From positions 1 through 7,648 of the forward strand of contig CALBHM010000073.1 of the NCBI GenBank assembly GCA_937892835.1: a stretch of DNA of 7,648 nt, in the 5' to 3' direction. The translations under genes were made by a program, and so were the position numbers. The stretch comes from an uncultured Ruminococcus sp. (GTDB taxonomy: Bacteria > Bacillota > Clostridia > Oscillospirales > Acutalibacteraceae). The notes under the pieces are model-generated. The model made no database searches. It saw only the letters and a list, made by a program, of their open reading frames with translations, and had not been told where the DNA came from. Below are positions 1 to 5,920 of the stretch, in pieces. Position 1 is the first letter of the stretch, and every line of letters begins with the position of its first letter.

Positions 1-360
1 ATTTCCGAGTTTGGCATGCAGGACAGAGTGATTTTGCTCGGTAAAAAAACGAACCCTTATCCTTATTTTAAGGCGTGTGATTTTTATATTCAGCCGTCAC
101 GCTATGAGGGAAATGCCGTTACTGTTAACGAGGCTCTGATACTCGGCAAGCCGGTTGCAATAACGAACTATGCAACGGCGAAAAGTCAGATAAATGACGG
201 AGTTGACGGCGTTATCGTTCCTCTTGACAACAGAAAGTGTGCCGAGGGTCTGATGAGGTTTGTGAACGATAAAGAGCTTCAAGAAAAGATACTCGAAAAT
301 ATTAACAACACTGATTTTTCAAAATCGGATGAAATAGAAAAACTTTATAAATTAATTTAA
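1..360 (+). CDS. Glycosyltransferase, GT4-like (GT-B fold), C-terminal part
   Basis: The gene enters from the left edge, so its true start is outside; the reading frame is open from base 1, and the ATG at 16 is internal. What remains is the nucleotide-sugar-binding half of a GT-B enzyme. It has a short beta-strand/Gly element (VILLGKK), a D-F-Y-I-Q-P-S-R strand, and the E-x7-E signature of GT4 (YEGNAVTVNEA; the two Glu codons at 106-108 and 130-132), followed by LGKPVAITNY and GVDGVIVP. In this family the Glu pair and the following loop hold the sugar-nucleotide donor. The protein is expected to act in the cytoplasm on a surface polysaccharide or lipid-linked glycan. Donor and acceptor cannot be read from this fragment. 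It stops 10 nt before the alpha-mannosidase ATG, so the two are probably co-transcribed. Confidence 0.87.
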   Translation: MSEFGMQDRVILLGKKTNPYPYFKACDFYIQPSRYEGNAVTVNEALILGKPVAITNYATAKSQINDGVDGVIVPLDNRKCAEGLMRFVNDKELQEKILENINNTDFSKSDEIEKLYKLI

Positions 361-370
361 GGAGCGGCAA

Positions 371-3300
371 ATGAACAATTTCCTTGACAAAAGAATCGGA
401 GAAGTAATCAATCAGCTTGAAAAATATATTACACCTGTCAGAATTCCGATAAACGGCTGGCTGACGACGGAGTGCGGCTACAAGAGCGGCAATGTTGTTC
501 CGTCTCTCAATGAGGGCGAATGGCGTGAATTCGGCGAAACCGAACGTTGGGGCATGAAGCCTGAGGAACACAGATGGTTTTTTAAACATATTGAAATCCC
601 GCAGGAGCTTAAAGGTAAGGACCTTGAGCTTTATGTTTCATCGACCGATGTTCATGACGAGGACTGGGAGCCTCAGTTCATGGTTTACCTTGACGGCAAG
701 CTTATCCGTGGCATGGACACGAAGCACAGATATGTTAAGCTTGACGGCAGTAAGGACGGTTATGATGTCCATATTTATGCTTATTCTCAGCCGTCGGGAA
801 AGAGAACGGATTTCTTTGCTCAGCTTTGTGAGTTTAATCGTGAGGTGGAGAAGCTTTATTATAATCTCAAAGCACCTTACAGGATTCTTTATTATACAGA
901 TGAAAGCACCAAGGAATATGCTGATGTAAGAGAATATCTCAACACGGCAATCAATCATATCAACTGGTGCGCTCCGATGTCGGAGGAATTTCTTCGCTCG
1001 ATTGATGCGGCGAACGAATATCTTATGGCGGAGTTTTACGGCAAGTATTGCTGCGATAAGGATATTAAAGTCAGTGTAATCGGTCATACCCATATTGACG
1101 TTGCATGGCGTTGGACGCTCGACCAAACGAGGGAAAAGGTTCAACGTACTTTTGGCAGCGTCATCGAGATGATGAAAAAATATCCCGATTACAAGTTTAT
1201 GTCAAGTCAGCCGCAGCTTTTGAAGTTTCTCAAAGAGGAAAGCCCCGAGATGTATGCCGAGGTTCAGCGGCTTGTGAAAGAGAAGCGTATCGAGCTTGAA
1301 GGCTCGATGTGGCTTGAGGCGGACTGCAATCTCACAAGCGGCGAAAGTCTTGTTAGACAGATTATTTTCGGCAAGCGTTTCTTTAAGGACGAGTTCGGCG
1401 TTGATAACAGAATAATTTGGCTGCCGGATGTTTTCGGCTACAGCGCAGCCATGCCGCAGATCATGAAAAAGAGCGGTATTGATAAATTCGTTACATCCAA
1501 AATCGGCTGGAATGAGACGAACAGAATGCCCTATGATGCGTTCATGTGGAAAGGAATCGACGGTTCGGAGGTCTTTTCATATTTCATGACTGCCAAGGAG
1601 CTTAACGATAAGGGCGAGTTTGACGGGTTCTTTTCAACATACACCCCGATGACACGGGCTTCATACATCAAGGGTACATATGACCGATTCGAGCCGAAGG
1701 AGCTTACAAACGAAGTTATGATGCCTTTCGGCCACGGAGACGGCGGCGGCGGACCGGAGACCGAGAATATTGAGCTTATAGAAAGGCTCAAATACGGTGT
1801 TGCTAATTGCCCTCAGCCGCATTGGGAATTTGCAGGTGATTTTCTCGAAAGGCTCAGAAAGAACACCGAGGGCAGTAAGAGACTACCGAAATGGGTAGGG
1901 GAGCTTTACCTTGAGTTCCACCGAGGCACATACACCTCTCAGGCAAAGAATAAGAAGAACAACAGAAAGAGCGAGTTCCTTTATCAGAATGCCGAGATGG
2001 TTTCATCAATGGCTCACAAGCTTTTCGGCGCAGAATATCCGCAGGACAAGCTTAATGAGGGCTGGGAATGTATACTTCTTAACCAGTTCCATGATATAAT
2101 TCCGGGCTCATCAATCCATTCTGTTTATGAGCAATGTGATAAGGATTATGCAAAAATTGCCGCAATCGGTAACAAGGCTGAGAACGACGCATATGATACC
2201 GTAATATCAAACATTAAAACCGACGGCGGAGTGGTTGTGTTCAATCCGAATTCGTTCACGGATAACGGTTTCCTTAATTATGAGGGCAAGACATATCGTG
2301 TGAACGGAATACCGGCCAAGGGCTATAAGGTGGTTAAGCTTGACGAATATAAGTCGGCTTACAAGCTTGACGGAAAGCATCTTGAAACCTCAAATTATAT
2401 CGTTGACTTCAACGATGAATATGTAATCACGAGACTCTATGATAAAATTAATGACCGTGAGGTACTTCGTGAGGGCGGCAGAGCGAACTACATTGAAGCA
2501 TTTGAGGATCTTCCGTATTCCTATGACGCATGGGAGCTTTCCAATTACTATACGGAGAAGAAATATGAGATAAACGACGTTTCCTCGGTTGAATTTATTG
2601 ACGAGGGCGCACGTTTCGGCTTCAATATAAAAAGAAAGTTCTACAAGTCGGAGTTCTGCCAGAAGATTTGGTTCTACGACAACAGCGCAAGAATTGACTT
2701 TGATACCCATGCCGATTGGCATCAAGAGCATATCATGGTTAAGGCGGCGTTTGATATCGACGTCAATTCAGATAAGGCAACATATGAAATTCAGTTTGGC
2801 TCCGTTGAACGTCCAACTCACAAGAACACAAGCTGGGATGCGGCGAAGTTTGAGGTTTGCGGACATAAGTATATGGATATCTCCGATTACGGCTACGGTG
2901 TAAGCCTTCTCAATGACTGCAAGTATGGCTACAATGTTGATAACGGTACAATGAAGCTTTCTCTGTTTAAGTGTGCAACTCATCCCGATCCAGACGCCGA
3001 CAAGGGTGAGCATGTTTTTACATATTCATTGTTCCCTCATGCGGGCAATTACAGGGATGCCGGTACGGTTCAGCTTGCATATGAAATCAATAATCCGCTT
3101 AAGGCTTCATTAATAGATAAACAGAACGGAACGCTTCCCGAGGAGTATTCATTCGTTACCTGCGATAAGGACAACTTCATTGTTGAAACCGTTAAAAAGG
3201 CAGAAAACAGCGATGATATTATTGTTCGTGGATATGAAAGCTACAACAAGGGGACTTCCGTAACGCTTCATTTCGGTTTTGATGTTAAGGAAGCAGTCCT

Positions 3301-3403
3301 TTGCGATCTTCTCGAAAACGATGTTGAAAAGCTGACGGTTGAAAACAATTCGGTAAGCTTTAAAGCAAAGCCGTTTGAGATTATTACGATCAAGGTAAAA
3401 TAA
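371..3403 (+). CDS. Alpha-mannosidase, glycoside hydrolase family 38
   Basis: This is a complete 1010-residue GH38 enzyme, which releases alpha-linked mannose by a zinc-dependent retaining mechanism. Residues about 1-230 form the N-terminal domain and about 235-500 the catalytic domain. The catalytic part has GHTHIDVAWRW (expected zinc ligands H241 and D243), LPDVFGYS (expected nucleophile D353, also a zinc ligand) and FGHGDGGGGP (zinc ligand H455). The conserved LNQFHDIIPGSSIHSV lies near residue 571, and a long C-terminal beta-sandwich runs from about 640 to 1010. The length and the HxHIDxAW motif fit the cytosolic MAN2C1/Ams1-like branch common in Firmicutes. There is no signal peptide, so it should act on oligomannosides inside the cell. 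AAGGAG sits 6 nt before the ATG and overlaps the stop of the glycosyltransferase gene. All catalytic positions appear intact. The linkage preference is not visible. Confidence 0.95.
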   Translation: MNNFLDKRIGEVINQLEKYITPVRIPINGWLTTECGYKSGNVVPSLNEGEWREFGETERWGMKPEEHRWFFKHIEIPQELKGKDLELYVSSTDVHDEDWEPQFMVYLDGKLIRGMDTKHRYVKLDGSKDGYDVHIYAYSQPSGKRTDFFAQLCEFNREVEKLYYNLKAPYRILYYTDESTKEYADVREYLNTAINHINWCAPMSEEFLRSIDAANEYLMAEFYGKYCCDKDIKVSVIGHTHIDVAWRWTLDQTREKVQRTFGSVIEMMKKYPDYKFMSSQPQLLKFLKEESPEMYAEVQRLVKEKRIELEGSMWLEADCNLTSGESLVRQIIFGKRFFKDEFGVDNRIIWLPDVFGYSAAMPQIMKKSGIDKFVTSKIGWNETNRMPYDAFMWKGIDGSEVFSYFMTAKELNDKGEFDGFFSTYTPMTRASYIKGTYDRFEPKELTNEVMMPFGHGDGGGGPETENIELIERLKYGVANCPQPHWEFAGDFLERLRKNTEGSKRLPKWVGELYLEFHRGTYTSQAKNKKNNRKSEFLYQNAEMVSSMAHKLFGAEYPQDKLNEGWECILLNQFHDIIPGSSIHSVYEQCDKDYAKIAAIGNKAENDAYDTVISNIKTDGGVVVFNPNSFTDNGFLNYEGKTYRVNGIPAKGYKVVKLDEYKSAYKLDGKHLETSNYIVDFNDEYVITRLYDKINDREVLREGGRANYIEAFEDLPYSYDAWELSNYYTEKKYEINDVSSVEFIDEGARFGFNIKRKFYKSEFCQKIWFYDNSARIDFDTHADWHQEHIMVKAAFDIDVNSDKATYEIQFGSVERPTHKNTSWDAAKFEVCGHKYMDISDYGYGVSLLNDCKYGYNVDNGTMKLSLFKCATHPDPDADKGEHVFTYSLFPHAGNYRDAGTVQLAYEINNPLKASLIDKQNGTLPEEYSFVTCDKDNFIVETVKKAENSDDIIVRGYESYNKGTSVTLHFGFDVKEAVLCDLLENDVEKLTVENNSVSFKAKPFEIITIKVK

Positions 3404-3417
3404 ATGGACTTACAAAA

Positions 3418-3423
3418 GAGGGA
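3418..3423 (+). promoter_or_regulatory. Ribosome binding site that selects a TTG start
   Basis: GAGGGA lies 5 nt before TTG at 3429. No ATG in this frame gives a complete signal peptide; the ATG at 3404 is in another frame that closes after 38 codons. The TTG start yields an intact Arg-Arg plus hydrophobic signal sequence, so it is preferred. Confidence 0.7.
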
Positions 3424-3428
3424 TAGAG

Positions 3429-4331
3429 TTGAGAAGATTTTTAACCGGGCTTGTTGCTTTGCTGATTGCTTTGGCAATTCTTTGCACGGCAACATTTGGC
3501 GCAAGTGCCATATCGGGTAACGGATTGTGGCGAGACAGCACAGAATGTCCGATTCTTGACGCGGACGAAGAATCGAACAGCGACCTTAGTTTTGCAATGG
3601 CTAAGGTGAAATACGATTATGATAATAATCGAATTCGACTGTTGTTCACGTTTGAGTTTGAAGAATTTTACGATGTTAATTCCTGCGGAGTTATTATGAA
3701 TTTCAACGGAATGGGCAATATAAAAATGATGTATGACGGTACATCCGAATACAACAATGATATTTATTATGTTGACCCTGAAGGTCATCCGCTTTATGAC
3801 GCTTCAAGCAGAAATGTTTTACTTGAGACCACCGTCGGAATCAAGAGCGGAATTCCGGATAATGTAATAATGGATCTCATCGTTATTGATACAAACGGTG
3901 TAAGATCAAATACATATGAGGTTGATATTACCGAAGAAATCGAAGATCCCGAAGATAATTCCGGAGAGGAGACCAAAAAAACATCGGCAGAGAAAACGAC
4001 CAAGGAAAAGACGACGAAAGTCAAGAAGACTAAGGCTAAAAAGACCACAAAGAGAAAGACTACAAAACGTAAAACGACAAAGGCTAAAAAGACTAAAACC
4101 AAGAAGGCCAAGACCAAAAAATCCGAAGATGACGATGAGGACGATTACGACGAAGATGATTCTCAGGTTGTTATTGATTCGGATACCGACGACAATATTG
4201 AAATAAACAACAGAAGAAAAAAGCTTATGCTGGCTTTGGGTGCAGCGGCAGCGATTGTTGCCATTGCAGCCGGATGTGCGGCAGGAATAAAAAACAGGAA
4301 AAAAGATAAAGACGGAGGGCATGAAGAATGA
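3429..4331 (+). CDS. Secreted, C-terminally membrane-anchored protein with Lys/Thr-rich stalk
   Basis: I do not recognise a named family; the layout is clear. Residues 1-27 are a signal peptide (RR, then a hydrophobic core, likely cut after GASA at 27). C19 does not sit in a good lipobox. Residues about 30-175 are a beta-rich, acidic extracellular domain with many Asp, Asn and aromatic residues. Residues 182-231 are almost wholly Lys and Thr (KTTK, KTKAKK and KRKTTKRKTTK units), directly followed by an acidic run at 233-243 (EDDDEDDYDEDD). Residues 266-288 are an Ala/Ile/Leu transmembrane helix, ending in a basic tail (KNRKKDKD). The type I orientation would leave the domain and stalk outside; there is no LPxTG. 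The start is TTG. The gene begins 25 nt after the mannosidase and its TGA overlaps the ATG of the shikimate fusion gene. It might bind wall polymer or glycan through the stalk or the beta domain, but that is inference. Confidence 0.8.
   Translation: MRRFLTGLVALLIALAILCTATFGASAISGNGLWRDSTECPILDADEESNSDLSFAMAKVKYDYDNNRIRLLFTFEFEEFYDVNSCGVIMNFNGMGNIKMMYDGTSEYNNDIYYVDPEGHPLYDASSRNVLLETTVGIKSGIPDNVIMDLIVIDTNGVRSNTYEVDITEEIEDPEDNSGEETKKTSAEKTTKEKTTKVKKTKAKKTTKRKTTKRKTTKAKKTKTKKAKTKKSEDDDEDDYDEDDSQVVIDSDTDDNIEINNRRKKLMLALGAAAAIVAIAAGCAAGIKNRKKDKDGGHEE
3972..4124 (+). repeat. Low-complexity Lys/Thr coding repeat
   Basis: A run of imperfect AAGACNACNAAA-type units encodes TTK/KKT/KAK blocks at residues 182-231 of the surface protein. 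The units drift in codon choice (aag/aaa, acg/aca/acc/act), so this is a protein-level repeat maintained by composition rather than a recent exact tandem duplication. The strand-complementary open frames here are by-products of this composition. Confidence 0.7.
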
Positions 4332-5581
4332 AAAAATACGGTTTGTTAGGAAGAAAGCTTCTCCACAGTCTTTCTCCGGAAATTCACAGAGAGCTGGGAA
4401 ATAACAGGTATGACCTCTTTCAGCTTGAGCCCGACGAGCTTGACGCTTTCTTTGAAAAACGGGACTTTGCCGGAATTAATGTGACTTTTCCTTACAAGAA
4501 AGATGTAATGAAATACTGTGATGTTATCACGGAATCGGCCAAGAAAATCGGCAGCGTCGACACGATTGTTGTTGACGAAGACGGCAAGCTTATCGGAGAC
4601 AATTCCGAGTATTTCGGATTTTGCTTTATGATAAACAAATGCGGCATTGACGTTTCGGGCAAAAATGTTCTTGTTTTTGGAACAGGCAGCGATTCTCTGA
4701 CGGTTCAGGCGGTTATCAAAGACCTCGGCGCAAAAGAGATTGTCACGGTTTCAAGGCAGGAGATTGAAGAATCCGAGGATTTTTATAATCATGATGAGGT
4801 CGATATAATCATAAATACCACCGCCAACGGAATGTACCCGAATAACGGTATGAAATTCATTGAGCTTGACCGTTTCCCGAGACTTTGCGGCGTTATGGAG
4901 CTTATCTATAACCCGAGAAGAACCCGTCTTATCTGCGATGCCGAGGACAGGGAGATCCCGAATTCCGACGGACTTTCCATGCTTGTTGCTCAGGCATATC
5001 AGACTGAAATCAAGTTTGGCAGAATTGAGCCGGACGAAGAGCTTATCAGAACGACCTACAAGACTATGAGCGACCGCAGAAAGAATATAATTCTTGTCGG
5101 TCTCCCGGGATGTGGAAAAACGACGATTGCAAAGGTTATTGCCGCTAAGCTCGGCAGGCCGTGCATTGATGTTGAGAGACTTATTTCAATGAAAGCCGGA
5201 GTTCCGCTCTCGACGGTCTATATGGCATACGGCGAGAGATATTACCGTGAGCTTGAGACAGAAACGCTCAAAAAAATTACACGCAACGGCGGACAGGTCA
5301 TTGCGTGTGAAAGCGGAGCGATACTCAGCAAAGAGAATCAGTATTACATCCGCCAGAACGGATATGTTGTGTGGCTCACTCGTGAGCTGAGCGGGTTGAA
5401 GTTTGACGATGTTCCGCTGATAAGAAATTTTGAAGCACTTAAACGTCTTGATGAAGAGAGAACACCGATATATAGATTCCTTGCCGATATAAAGGTTGAG
5501 GTTACGGACAATGTTGAAAAAACCGTTTCGGAAATTATCAGCATAATGAATATTAAGCCCACAGAAAGCATATTGTACTAA
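4328..5581 (+). CDS. aroE: Shikimate dehydrogenase-shikimate kinase fusion (AroE-AroK), divergent active sites
   Basis: A 417-residue fusion of two enzymes of the chorismate pathway: NADP-dependent dehydroshikimate reductase (about 1-245) and shikimate 3-kinase (about 250-410). AroE signatures: SLSP at 14-17, NVTFPYK with the catalytic Lys at 57, GTG at 118-120, VSR at 141-143, NGMYPN near 167, LIYNP near 192 and LSMLVAQ ending at Q222. Kinase signatures: P-loop GLPGCGKT at 258-265, GERYYRELE at 302-310, ERTPIY near 377. Several key positions differ from the family: GxVNT is G-S-V-D78-T; NTD is N-S-E94, so the catalytic Asp is Glu; the Gly-rich GxGG is GTGSDS; the kinase DxD is D281-V-E283; the GGG shikimate/Mg loop is E328-S-G; and the lid RPL is V362-P-L. 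It may be a low-activity or repurposed paralogue. GGAGGG lies 8 nt before the ATG, and the start overlaps the preceding stop (ATGA), so coupling is likely. Confidence 0.88.
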   Translation: MKKYGLLGRKLLHSLSPEIHRELGNNRYDLFQLEPDELDAFFEKRDFAGINVTFPYKKDVMKYCDVITESAKKIGSVDTIVVDEDGKLIGDNSEYFGFCFMINKCGIDVSGKNVLVFGTGSDSLTVQAVIKDLGAKEIVTVSRQEIEESEDFYNHDEVDIIINTTANGMYPNNGMKFIELDRFPRLCGVMELIYNPRRTRLICDAEDREIPNSDGLSMLVAQAYQTEIKFGRIEPDEELIRTTYKTMSDRRKNIILVGLPGCGKTTIAKVIAAKLGRPCIDVERLISMKAGVPLSTVYMAYGERYYRELETETLKKITRNGGQVIACESGAILSKENQYYIRQNGYVVWLTRELSGLKFDDVPLIRNFEALKRLDEERTPIYRFLADIKVEVTDNVEKTVSEIISIMNIKPTESILY

Positions 5582-5583
5582 AA

Positions 5584-5610
5584 AATATCCGTCGGAAGTC
5601 GGCGGGTATT
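5584..5610 (+). other. Stem-loop just after the AroE-AroK stop codon
   Basis: Bases 5584-5594 pair with 5600-5610 over 11 positions (two G-U pairs in the plus-strand RNA) around a 5-nt GAAGT loop. There is no U-tract after it on the plus strand, so it is not a terminator by itself. It could protect the 3' end of the mRNA or assist the terminator that follows. On the minus strand the G-U pairs become A-C mismatches, so the structure favours plus-strand RNA. Confidence 0.55.
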
Positions 5611-5622
5611 ACCGAAAAGAAA

Positions 5623-5649
5623 AACCCCGTTTCACGAAGAAACGGGGTT
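5623..5649. terminator. Bidirectional rho-independent terminator between convergent genes
   Basis: A perfect 11-bp stem, AACCCCGTTTC/GAAACGGGGTT, with a 5-nt ACGAA loop. The plus-strand tail is GATTTTTTG. The minus-strand transcript ends in TTTTTCTTTTC. It therefore serves both the plus-strand operon ending at 5581 and the minus-strand small peptide gene, whose stop lies 13 nt away. Confidence 0.92.
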
Positions 5650-5662
5650 GATTTTTTGAAAA

Positions 5663-5770
5663 TTATGCAAGACTTGCAAAGAAGTTCTTGATGATCTCAA
5701 TGATAGCAGCTGCATCGAATTCCTTAAGATGTGTAAGGAGCTCCTGTACAAAAGCAAGAATAGCTTCCAT
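5663..5770 (-). CDS. Small anionic amphipathic-helix peptide, 35 aa
   Basis: A 35-residue ORF from ATG at 5770 to TAA at 5663. It begins MEAILAFVQELL and ends IIEIIKNFFASLA. Hydrophobic residues (I4, L5, F8, L11, L12, L15, F18, I23, I26, F30, L34) recur every 3-4 positions, giving a hydrophobic face opposite E2, E10, E17, D19, E25 and K28. Net charge is about -3 (five acidic residues, two Lys, one His). There is no Cys, no double-Gly leader, no signal peptide and no long uninterrupted membrane segment. The unit has its own near-consensus promoter, a 5' hairpin, AAGGAGG 8 nt from ATG, and a strong terminator, so it is very likely a real and well-expressed gene. I do not recognise a family. The physical profile recalls anionic phenol-soluble-modulin-like or leaderless secreted peptides, but a membrane-associated small protein or subunit is equally possible. 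Confidence 0.8.
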   Translation of the reverse strand: MEAILAFVQELLTHLKEFDAAAIIEIIKNFFASLA

Positions 5771-5778
5771 TTTATTTT

Positions 5779-5785
5779 CCTCCTT
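5779..5785 (-). promoter_or_regulatory. Strong Shine-Dalgarno for the small peptide gene
   Basis: AAGGAGG on the minus strand, 8 nt from the ATG at 5770. It is the best match to the anti-Shine-Dalgarno sequence in the window and supports translation of the short ORF. Confidence 0.85.
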
Positions 5786-5794
5786 TTTAAGTGT

Positions 5795-5810
5795 CAGATA
5801 TTCCTATCTG
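5795..5810 (-). promoter_or_regulatory. 5'-end stem-loop (GNRA-capped) in the small peptide leader
   Basis: CAGATA-GGAA-TATCTG on the minus strand: a perfect 6-bp stem with a GGAA (GNRA) tetraloop. Counting about 7 nt from the -10 element puts the transcription start near 5811, so the hairpin would begin at the very 5' end of the mRNA. Such hairpins are known to stabilise bacterial mRNAs against 5'-dependent decay. As DNA it is also a dyad that could bind a regulator just downstream of the start site. Confidence 0.6.
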
Positions 5811-5817
5811 CACCATT

Positions 5818-5846
5818 ATTTTACCATAAAGAAATAATAATGTCAA
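5818..5846 (-). promoter_or_regulatory. Sigma-A type promoter for the small peptide gene
   Basis: On the minus strand, TTGACA (5846-5841, a perfect -35), a 17-nt AT-rich spacer, then TAAAAT (5823-5818, 5 of 6 to the -10 consensus). The expected start is near 5811, leaving a leader of about 40 nt before the ATG. It is the clearest promoter in the window. Confidence 0.88.
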
Positions 5847-5847
5847 C

Positions 5848-5913
5848 AAAAAAATCAGCATCCCAAATAAGGGAGGCCGATTTTAAAATTCTGTGTTTTA
5901 TAAAAGAGCTGAT
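5848..5913 (-). terminator. Candidate terminator of the minus-strand three-gene operon
   Basis: Minus-strand RNA can pair ATCAGC (5913-5908) with GCTGAT (5859-5854), followed directly by a run of seven T. Inside are a TCCC/GGGA hairpin (5874-5861) and two self-complementary AT blocks (5896-5905 and 5880-5889). The 6-bp outer stem with a 48-nt interior is weaker than a normal terminator, so this is tentative. The T-run abuts the -35 of the peptide promoter, which fits insulation of the two units. Confidence 0.4.
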
Positions 5914-5920
5914 ATGCAAA

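Noticed and set aside
371..3403. Frequent AAGCTT hexamers in the mannosidase gene
   Set aside because: They follow from common Lys-Leu codon pairs (aag ctt) and shifted equivalents; spacing is irregular and no repeat structure is seen.
3429..3488. Lipoprotein signal with C19 as the lipidated residue
   Set aside because: The residues before the Cys (A-I-L) do not fit a lipobox, while GASA at 24-27 is a good signal peptidase I site.
3906..4322. Open frames on the minus strand (107 and 138 codons) and the plus-strand 96-codon frame over the Lys/Thr region
   Set aside because: They are by-products of low-complexity Lys/Thr/Asp codons; the products are Phe/Val/Leu- or Arg/Lys-rich strings with no credible ribosome binding site, and the surface protein frame explains the DNA.
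5663..5850. Type I toxin-antitoxin reading of the small peptide gene
   Set aside because: No plus-strand promoter for an antisense RNA could be identified, and the peptide lacks the continuous membrane helix and basic tail typical of such toxins.
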